The position numbers and the translations under genes are program-made. A stretch of DNA of 16,299 nt from Planctomycetales bacterium (GTDB lineage: Bacteria; 4484-113; JAFGCY01): assembly GCA_024645305.1 (NCBI GenBank), contig JAHEFU010000040.1, forward strand, positions 1 to 16,299, read 5' to 3'. Every line of letters begins with the position of its first letter. The first letter of the stretch is position 1. The notes under the pieces were generated by a model, which ran no database searches, had not been told where the DNA came from, and saw nothing but the letters and a program-made list of their open reading frames with translations. Of the stretch, positions 7,142 to 14,014 are shown in pieces.

Positions 7142-10100
7142 TCAGAGTTGGCCGAGCAAGTATTCTAGCGCCTTGTCCAGCTGGTTGTCACCACCTTGGG
7201 CAGCGATCTCGGGGTCAATATGCACAAAGATGTCCGGCTGGGCGCCGTGGCCCTCCATGTCCGTCCCGTCATTGAGCCACCAGCCCCAGGTGTTCAGCCG
7301 GAAGGTGCTGCCGTCCAGCAGCTGGAAGTTATATGTCCCGATTACGTTTCCGCCCGTCGGTTCTCCCACCAGCGTGGCCAGCTCCAGCTCCTGCATGATA
7401 TGCGGGAAGATCTCCGCGTCGCTGAAGGACGATGAGTTGATCAGCACCACGATCGGGCCATGCCACATATGCGTGGGCTGCGGTACCCGCTCCTGGCCCC
7501 GGTGTCCGCTGAAGCAGTATTGCCTCCGGTCGAGCAGCTCCACGAGGTCCTCATGGATGTTGCCCCCGCCGTTGAAGCGCACGTCTATGATCAGCGCTTC
7601 ACTGTCCCGGTTGTCGGAGTACAGCTCGCGGCGGAACTTCGCCAGGCTCGGGCCGTTCATGGACTGGATGTGCATGTAGCCCACGCGTCCAGCGCTGGCT
7701 GTTTCCACTGCCTGGCGGTTGTGCTCCACCCACTGCAGGTAGCGGCGCTGTCCGAGGAAGCCCTGGGGCACGGGCTGCATGGTGATCTCCAGAGTGTCAT
7801 CCTCTCCCGGGCGCTCTACCTTGAGCACCACGGGCTTGTCCGTGCGGTTGCGCAGGACGCGGTACCAGTTCGTGCGCGGGGCGATCTTTTCGCCGTCGAT
7901 GGAGAGGATCACATCCCCTTTCTGCAGCTCCTGGCCGGGAATCTCCGCCGGCCCGTCCAAGATCACATGGCTGACTTTCCAGCCTGCACCGTCGTAGTAG
8001 TCATCAAACAGCACGCCGAGGCTGGCCGTACTGTCACCGGGCGGGCTCGGTGCATCACCATTACCGTAGAAGCCCAGATGCGATGCTCCCAGTTCGCCCA
8101 GCATGCCGCGCATCAGGGTGTTGAATTCCTGACGCGTGCCCAGCTCGGGAATCCGCGCAGAGTAGCGCTCATAGACCTCTTCCCAGTCCACGCCGAGCAT
8201 GTCCTTGTCGTAAAAGGAGTCGCGCAGGGAGCGCCAGCCCTCGGCCATCAGCTGCTGCCAGAGCTCATGCGTGTCATATTCCGATCGCGCCCGGGTCGGG
8301 ACTGCCCCGCCACCAGTGACGCTGGAGCCGCGCATGTCCTTGTAGGCCAGGCTGCCACCCTGCAGGTAGTGCAGGCGCTTGCCGTCCTCCTGGAAGTGCA
8401 TGAAGCTGATCTGGCTGGCGCCACCCATCAGCTCGCCAACCTCGCCATCTTCCACACTGACCGTATAGAACACATCATCCCCGGTATGGTCACTGAAGAA
8501 GATGAGGAAGCTGCTGTCCGGGCTGAACAGGATGGGATAGGCCCGGCCGGGGAAACTGGACAGGCTGCGGGCGCGGGTCTGGATCCGTTCCAGGTCGATC
8601 TCAATCGGCTCCACCGCATCCTCGTCCTCATCGTCGCCAGCTTCATCGTCGCCAGCTTCATCGTCGGCAGCTTCATCCCCGGCGGCTGCAGCTGCATCCT
8701 CAGTTTCATCTCCGGAATCGTCCGCTGTCGCATCTTCCTTCTCGGGTTCGGGCATGTCGTCCGGGAACAGCAGCGCCGTGTCGTATGTATTCTCCTCAGC
8801 TGCCAGTTCCAAGAGCATCAGTTCCTCACCGTCGCCGGACTCCGCTCCCCAGGCCAGGTACTTGCCGTCGGGGGAGAAGATCGCCTGGTCCTCATAGTCC
8901 GGCGTGCGGGTGATGTTGGTCACCGCGCCACTTTCCACGTTGACAAGCAGGGCATCGGTTTCATAGCGCAGGGTGCTGGCCATGATGAGCATCCACAGCG
9001 CATCCGGCGACCACTGGAAGCCCAGGTTGTAGGGTCCGAGGCGCACATGCCCCTCGAACAGCAGGCGTTCCGTGCCGTCGTCCAGGTCGTTGAGCATGAT
9101 GCGGTCGTTGCCGCTGTAATAGGCCAGCATGTTGCCATGCGGCGCGAAGGCCGGGTACCACTCTTCCTGCGGACTGTCGGTGACGCGGGTCTCCTCCTGG
9201 GTCACCAGGTCGAAGGTGTACACGTCGTACTGGCCGCTGCGGTCGGAGATGTAGGCGATCTGCTTGCCATCCGGATGCCAGCTGACCTGCCACTCCCGGC
9301 CATGCGTCGCCACCACCGGGAACGTACGCGACAGGTCCTGGTCGGGCTTTTCATCGTCCTTGTACTTGTCAGGGTTCTTCAGGATGTGGATGTCACCGAA
9401 GACCACGCAGGCGTAATAGTTGCCATTCGGGGAAATCGCGAACTCGCTGACCTCGTTGCGGCGGTCCTGCGTACTGGCCAGTTCGTGCTTCGGATCATCG
9501 CTGAATTCGATTGCCAGCCTGCGCGTGCTGCCGTCGTCGGTCTGCACCAGCCACAGTTCGCCGAAGACCTCGGCGGCGATCTCGTCGCCATCGGAGGAGA
9601 TGCGGATCCAGCGCGGGCCGTCTCCCTTGAACCTGGTCAGCTGGCGCAGTTTGCCGCCCGCCAGGGTCATTTCCCAGATATTCTCCGTGCCGTCACGGTC
9701 GGAGACGAAGTAGACACGACTGCCGTCTGGGCTGGGCTGGGGCCAGAGGTCCGTGCCGTCGTACTCCGTCAGCCGGGTATGGTTGCCGCTGGTCCGGTCG
9801 AACATCCAGAGGTCATAGGTATCACTGCCATGGTGATCCTTGCGGGCCCAGTCCCCGGGGCCCCGGGTGTAGACCAGGTGGTCATCGTCGCCGAGGTAAC
9901 TGCCGAAGACATGGTCATCATGGTCCGGCCCGCTGACCCGCCGCGGCTGGCTGCCGTCCACCGGTAGCTCGTACATGGACAGGCCCCAGAGGTCCTGGCG
10001 GCTGGAGTACTCCAGTACCGCACTGCCGTCGCTGTTCCAGTCATAGGGGTAGTCCCAGCCGTCGCTGTAACTCAGGCGCGTGGCCGGACCGCCGCTCTCG

Positions 10101-10429
10101 GGCATGGTGAAGATATCGAAGTTGCCGAAGCGGTCGGACATGAAGGCCAGGCTCGCCCCGTCCGGGGAGGGCAGCGGGCGCTGGTCGTCGTACATGTTGT
10201 CGGTCAGGCGCCGCGCCGGGCTGCTTCCGTCAGTCGGCGCGCTCCAGATGTCGCCCCAGCAGGCGAAGTACACTGTCTGCCCATCGGCACTGACAGCTGG
10301 GGTGGTGATGCTCTGGGCCTCACGCAGGGCCTGAGCCGGGGAGGCTGCAGCCAGGCAGGCCAGCAGCAGGAGGGCACAGCTGAGTTGACGGGTGTGGGTG
10401 GCGGTAAAGCAGTGGCGCAGATGACGCAT
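7142..10429 (-). CDS. Exported tricorn protease homologue (S41 family)
   Basis: Tricorn-type enzymes cleave oligopeptides released by other proteases. This 1095-residue copy starts with a signal peptide (hydrophobic ALLLLACLAAA, cleavage likely after SPAQA near residue 34; LLAC could alternatively act as a lipobox), so it should act in the periplasm or outside the cell. Residues 40-700 are WD40-like propeller blades with recurring SPDG and SDR motifs. The blades are broken by a very acidic insert at about 559-610. A helical core domain follows (715-800), then a PDZ domain (about 803-888, with QKGDVILSIDGEKI) and the S41 domain. Residues aligned to the tricorn catalytic set are all present: Ser783-His784 (ELGASHLGF), nucleophile Ser1003-Asp1004 (SFSDAEIFP) and Glu1059 (DMEGHGAQPD). 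GGGN (954-957) is the expected oxyanion region. The ATG at 10429 begins the signal peptide, with GGGAG about 12 nt upstream. The gene has its own 160-nt upstream gap and probably its own promoter. Confidence 0.95.
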   Translation of the reverse strand: MRHLRHCFTATHTRQLSCALLLLACLAAASPAQALREAQSITTPAVSADGQTVYFACWGDIWSAPTDGSSPARRLTDNMYDDQRPLPSPDGASLAFMSDRFGNFDIFTMPESGGPATRLSYSDGWDYPYDWNSDGSAVLEYSSRQDLWGLSMYELPVDGSQPRRVSGPDHDDHVFGSYLGDDDHLVYTRGPGDWARKDHHGSDTYDLWMFDRTSGNHTRLTEYDGTDLWPQPSPDGSRVYFVSDRDGTENIWEMTLAGGKLRQLTRFKGDGPRWIRISSDGDEIAAEVFGELWLVQTDDGSTRRLAIEFSDDPKHELASTQDRRNEVSEFAISPNGNYYACVVFGDIHILKNPDKYKDDEKPDQDLSRTFPVVATHGREWQVSWHPDGKQIAYISDRSGQYDVYTFDLVTQEETRVTDSPQEEWYPAFAPHGNMLAYYSGNDRIMLNDLDDGTERLLFEGHVRLGPYNLGFQWSPDALWMLIMASTLRYETDALLVNVESGAVTNITRTPDYEDQAIFSPDGKYLAWGAESGDGEELMLLELAAEENTYDTALLFPDDMPEPEKEDATADDSGDETEDAAAAAGDEAADDEAGDDEAGDDEDEDAVEPIEIDLERIQTRARSLSSFPGRAYPILFSPDSSFLIFFSDHTGDDVFYTVSVEDGEVGELMGGASQISFMHFQEDGKRLHYLQGGSLAYKDMRGSSVTGGGAVPTRARSEYDTHELWQQLMAEGWRSLRDSFYDKDMLGVDWEEVYERYSARIPELGTRQEFNTLMRGMLGELGASHLGFYGNGDAPSPPGDSTASLGVLFDDYYDGAGWKVSHVILDGPAEIPGQELQKGDVILSIDGEKIAPRTNWYRVLRNRTDKPVVLKVERPGEDDTLEITMQPVPQGFLGQRRYLQWVEHNRQAVETASAGRVGYMHIQSMNGPSLAKFRRELYSDNRDSEALIIDVRFNGGGNIHEDLVELLDRRQYCFSGHRGQERVPQPTHMWHGPIVVLINSSSFSDAEIFPHIMQELELATLVGEPTGGNVIGTYNFQLLDGSTFRLNTWGWWLNDGTDMEGHGAQPDIFVHIDPEIAAQGGDNQLDKALEYLLGQL
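8628..8687. repeat. Four tandem 15-bp units in the tricorn gene
   Basis: The + strand unit is TCATCGTCGCCAGCT. It is present twice exactly (8628-8642 and 8643-8657), once with one change (8658-8672) and once more diverged (8673-8687). On the coding strand it encodes a five-residue period of DEAGD/DEAAD inside the acidic insert between propeller blades. The unit keeps the reading frame, so changes in copy number would alter length without disrupting the protein. Confidence 0.85.
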
Positions 10430-10463
10430 GTTCGGTGATATCTCCCTGAATCTGATTCCCTAG

Positions 10464-10469
10464 TTTATA
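10464..10469 (-). promoter_or_regulatory. Candidate -10 box for the tricorn gene
   Basis: In the 160-nt gap between the PKD lipoprotein gene and the tricorn gene, the - strand contains TATAAA about 35 nt before the ATG at 10429. It is the best -10 match in the gap, and the surrounding sequence is A/T-rich compared with its neighbours. No good -35 hexamer lies 16-18 nt upstream. A small palindrome, GAATC-T-GATTC (10448-10458), lies between this box and the start. The rest of the gap (10470-10589) shows no gene and no clear terminator. Confidence 0.3.
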
Positions 10470-10589
10470 TCGCGTGTGGGCTCTTGAGCAGCTTGCAGGG
10501 GCGACAGAGGACTTGATACTTCACAGCGGTGGTTTGTGACGGAGGGGGCAAGAGACCACTGAGGAATCAGGAGTAAGGAGGGACCCGCA

Positions 10590-13500
10590 TCAGTCCAGCT
10601 TGATGGCAAAGTACAGATAGTCCTGCTGGAAGGCGATGGCCGGGTGGCCGTCGATCAGCGCATGCTGGAAACAGCTGCCCGTATAGCCGTCTGGGATGGA
10701 CTGCGGTTCATTCCAGCTGCTGCCCAGAGAGTCATTGGCGATCCACAGGCCCATGTGGATGTCGAGGATCGCCGGCACCCCGCCGAAGTCCTTCAGGCTG
10801 AGCTGCTCGTAGATCCAGGCACTGTCAAAGGTATCGTAGCCCGCCAGCAGCTGCGCTTCGTTCCAGCTGGCACCCTGGCTGTCCTGGGCACTGCGGAACA
10901 TCAGGCCGGACTCGCCGTAGTAGGCCAGCAGCGGGATGTTGTCAATCACGAGCAGGCTGCAGCCGGAGAAGTTCGACTCAATGCCGCCGAGTTCCTGCGG
11001 CTCGCCCCAGCTCTCCCCTGCCCCGTCGAGGGCCCGCATGAAGTGTACGCTGCAGTCGAAGCCCAGCTCATTCACAAATGCCAGGGCGGGGAAGCCGTCG
11101 GCAATCGCCAGCTCGGGTTTGTGCCAGTCAGCCCGGCTGTCCAGGGCCAGCAGTGCGCTGAAGGCCTGCCAGGACTGCCCGCCGGGATCAGCCGCGCGGC
11201 CAAACAGCAGGTTGTCAGCGCCGTCCACTATGCTGATCACGGGCGCAGCGTTGACATCCAGGTGCTCCGCGGAGATCGGGCGACCCGGCGGCTGGCTGGC
11301 AATCACGGGGTCCAGCCACTGCGCCCCGTTGTCAAACATGCTCTGGCTAAACATGATGTCACCGTTGTCGCGGACCCAGCTCAGGGCAGGCCGGCCCGCA
11401 CTCGGGCTGTAGCAGACCCCGTGCCCGCGATGGCCGCTCAGGCCCGGACTTTCCATGACCTGCGCCGGGGGCCAGCTGAGGCCCAGCGCATCGCTACTGC
11501 GGATGAAGCGGACGCTGCCATCCTGGCTGCCCGCCCCCTCACGGATGGTGTAGGCAATCGCCGGGTGGCCCTCCACGCTGGCCAGCTCCAGTTCCGGGAC
11601 CCAGCTGGTGGGCAGGCCCACATCCACCTTGATGATCTGCCAGCCGGGTCCGCTGGCAGTGACTGTCAGTGTAGCGGTGTCAAGGCCGCCCAGGCCATCG
11701 CGTACCTGCAGGGCACAAGTGTGTACGCCGGCGGAATGGTATGTATGCAATTCAGTGACACTGCCCGTGGTCGCAAACTCCTGGCGGCCCTCGTAATTGA
11801 ATTCCCAGTGGAAGCTGAGTGGGTCGCCGTCCGGATCAGTGCTGGCAGAAGCATCGAACAGCACCTCCAGCGGCAGGCTGCCGGATTCCGGAGTGGCCGA
11901 GAAGGCGGCCTGCGGCGGGGAGTTGTCAACCGCCTCGATATCCACTGAGGCCTCAGCCTGCAGGCCATACGGATCCTCCACCAGCAGCCGGCAGGTGTAC
12001 AGGCCCGGCTGGGCATAGAAATGCTTGACAGTATGGTCCGATGTGACCTGGTCAAGCACGCCATCGTTGTCAAAGTCCCACTGGAACTGCGATAAGGGCG
12101 GGCCGTCGGGGTCGAGGCTGCCCGTGCTGCTGAAGGTGATCAGGGCCGGGGCCCCGTAGCGTGTGATGTCCGCACTGGCCACGGCGACAGGCGGCAGGTT
12201 TTCGAAGGCCTGGACGCTGATCGTGACGCTGTCCAGGCCTGCCGCACCCGCCGCATCGCGGGCCAGCAGGCTGACGAGCAGGCTGCCGGGCTCGGTGAAC
12301 AGGTGCGTGAGCTGCGGATCGCCCGCCGTATCCGTCTCGAAGATCCCGTCGCCATCCAGATCCCAGCTGTAACTGAGCACATCGCCATCCGGGTCGAGGC
12401 TGGCGGAGGCATCAAAGCTGACCAGCAGGTCCTCCAGGCCACTTGTGACATCAGCACTGAGCGCGGCCTGCGGGTCGGTATTGGGCAGGACGTCAATCAC
12501 CACCTCAGAGCTTGCCGACAATCCCCGGCTGTCAGTGATGCGCAGGCGGGCGGGATGCAGGCCGGGCAGGTCGTAGGTCATCTCCATCCCGGCCGGACCC
12601 GGTGCTTCCGTGGAATCCACCACGTTGTCACCGTTGAAATCCCAGGCATAGCTCAGACCCTCCAGCCCTGCCGGTGAGTCAATCACAGCATCGAAACTGA
12701 CGGACAGCGGACGCTGGCCACTCTTTGGGCTGGCACCGAGCGTGAGCTGCGGCGGCGGCAAACCGGACGCGCTGACCACCAGGGCACTGGCCAGTTGCAG
12801 ACTGGCTGTAGCCCCGGCATCGTCCCAGACCGTCAGGCGCGGGCTGTAATAGCCAGGTTCAGAATAGACATGTGTTGCCAGCGGACTGGCGCCGCTGCTC
12901 TGGTCAGTCAGGCCATCGCCGTCCCAGTCCCAGAGGAAAAGCACGATCAAGCCGTCCGGATCGCTGCTGGCAGTTGCATCGAACTGCACTGCCAGCGGGG
13001 CATCACCTAGCGGTGGGTCGGCACTGAAGACCGCCAGTGGCAATTCGTTGCCAGGCGGCGGCGGCGGGGGCTCAGCCAGCGGATCGAAACTGATTTCCAC
13101 GATGTTGGAGGCCGCCCCCTCGGAATCGCTGGCCCGGTCATAGGGCGCGATATAGTAGGCATAGTCGCCCGCGCCGATCGCCAGGTCCGCGAAGTGCAGG
13201 CGGAAGGCCCAGGCGTTGTCAGGGCCTGTGCCGCCCTGCGGGAACTGGGCACTGCGCAGCATGCTGTAACCGCAGCCCGGGCTCTCCTCCAGCAGGCTGA
13301 ATCTCTCTTCCGTCGCGACGCGGCGGTAGACGCGGTAACTGTCAACGCTGTGCCGCCAGTGCGTGGCGATCGGTGTGATGTCGGCGATGTTCAGTTCGCC
13401 GTTGGCATCCCCGTCCACCCGGGCGCTGCGCCAGTGATCCGCCGGCGTGCTGAAGCCGGGTATGCCGTTGAGGATCCCGGCCAGCCCGCCATTGCGCGGA

Positions 13501-13973
13501 TTGCCGACGGGCCACCAGGCCACGCCGCTCTCAGCCGGGGGACGATAGTCCACGCTGTACTTCCAGCGCTGGGCCAGCGGAGTCAGGTCGGAAGCGTTGA
13601 CAATCCCGTTCATGTCATAGTCGCCGACATGGCGCTCCGTCCACTGCAGCACGGCCCCGGCCTGCAGGTCGTAGTAACTCGCGCTCAGGTCAAACACGGC
13701 ATTCAGACTGCCCGCGGGGGCCTGGGTGACCCTGCACTCCCTGTCGATCCCGAGCCTGGCCAGCTCATTGTCAAGGAAGTCCCGCAGCTCATCCGGTCCG
13801 ACCATTTCACCAGGCGGGCTGGACTGAGTTGGGAATGGTGCGGGCTTGGCGCTGGTCAATCCGGCAGTGGACTCTGAGGAAGCACCGCCGCAGGTAGTCA
13901 GGAGGATGCAGCAGGCCAGCAGCAGGCAGGCGCCTGCTGCGCACGCGGCTCCCGCGATCCGGCCTGGTCCCAT
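10590..13973 (-). CDS. Putative surface lipoprotein: dockerin-like repeats, FN3-like module, five PKD domains, C-terminal beta-propeller
   Basis: This 1127-residue protein begins with a signal peptide. LLTTCGG places a likely lipidated Cys at 28, although the -1 Thr is unusual. Two dockerin-like calcium-binding loops follow, DYDMNGIVNASDLTPLA (118-134) and DGDANGELNIADITPIA (187-203), separated by about 50 residues. Next come an FN3-like module (about 212-297, SYRVYRR), a proline run (302-307) and five PKD domains (about 310-401, 407-497, 499-590, 592-684 and 685-774) with the usual SSDPDG, WDWDGDG and TVWDD-type motifs. Residues 778-1127 are about six repeats of near 50 residues with P(A/L)(I/L)AY and G-x-SW-x-x-P motifs, plus a final partial one. 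The first strand (WQIIKVDV) could complete the last blade, giving seven blades. No catalytic motif is seen. Adhesion or a structural surface role is likely, but not proven. It lies 41 nt after its paralogue and is probably co-transcribed with it. Confidence 0.88.
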   Translation of the reverse strand: MGPGRIAGAACAAGACLLLACCILLTTCGGASSESTAGLTSAKPAPFPTQSSPPGEMVGPDELRDFLDNELARLGIDRECRVTQAPAGSLNAVFDLSASYYDLQAGAVLQWTERHVGDYDMNGIVNASDLTPLAQRWKYSVDYRPPAESGVAWWPVGNPRNGGLAGILNGIPGFSTPADHWRSARVDGDANGELNIADITPIATHWRHSVDSYRVYRRVATEERFSLLEESPGCGYSMLRSAQFPQGGTGPDNAWAFRLHFADLAIGAGDYAYYIAPYDRASDSEGAASNIVEISFDPLAEPPPPPPGNELPLAVFSADPPLGDAPLAVQFDATASSDPDGLIVLFLWDWDGDGLTDQSSGASPLATHVYSEPGYYSPRLTVWDDAGATASLQLASALVVSASGLPPPQLTLGASPKSGQRPLSVSFDAVIDSPAGLEGLSYAWDFNGDNVVDSTEAPGPAGMEMTYDLPGLHPARLRITDSRGLSASSEVVIDVLPNTDPQAALSADVTSGLEDLLVSFDASASLDPDGDVLSYSWDLDGDGIFETDTAGDPQLTHLFTEPGSLLVSLLARDAAGAAGLDSVTISVQAFENLPPVAVASADITRYGAPALITFSSTGSLDPDGPPLSQFQWDFDNDGVLDQVTSDHTVKHFYAQPGLYTCRLLVEDPYGLQAEASVDIEAVDNSPPQAAFSATPESGSLPLEVLFDASASTDPDGDPLSFHWEFNYEGRQEFATTGSVTELHTYHSAGVHTCALQVRDGLGGLDTATLTVTASGPGWQIIKVDVGLPTSWVPELELASVEGHPAIAYTIREGAGSQDGSVRFIRSSDALGLSWPPAQVMESPGLSGHRGHGVCYSPSAGRPALSWVRDNGDIMFSQSMFDNGAQWLDPVIASQPPGRPISAEHLDVNAAPVISIVDGADNLLFGRAADPGGQSWQAFSALLALDSRADWHKPELAIADGFPALAFVNELGFDCSVHFMRALDGAGESWGEPQELGGIESNFSGCSLLVIDNIPLLAYYGESGLMFRSAQDSQGASWNEAQLLAGYDTFDSAWIYEQLSLKDFGGVPAILDIHMGLWIANDSLGSSWNEPQSIPDGYTGSCFQHALIDGHPAIAFQQDYLYFAIKLD

Positions 13974-14014
13974 GCCAGCATTGTACCCTGCCGGGGCACA
14001 TGGACATAGGCCGC

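Noticed and set aside
7460..9967. An 835-codon open frame on the + strand, antisense to the tricorn gene
   Set aside because: The - strand frame has full tricorn domains and catalytic residues. The antisense frame has no recognisable domain, and its repetitive Ile-Val-Ala-Ser-Phe stretch is just the complement of the acidic repeat. Long shadow frames are common in high-G+C genes.
10521..10539. Inverted repeat TCACA-N9-TGTGA in the gap before the tricorn gene
   Set aside because: The half-sites face the opposite way to a CRP-type TGTGA-N6-TCACA operator. A 5-bp match in a 160-nt gap can easily arise by chance.
10644..11948. A 434-codon open frame on the + strand, antisense to the PKD lipoprotein gene
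   Set aside because: No domain, signal peptide or ribosome binding site is seen. The opposite strand encodes clear PKD and propeller repeats.
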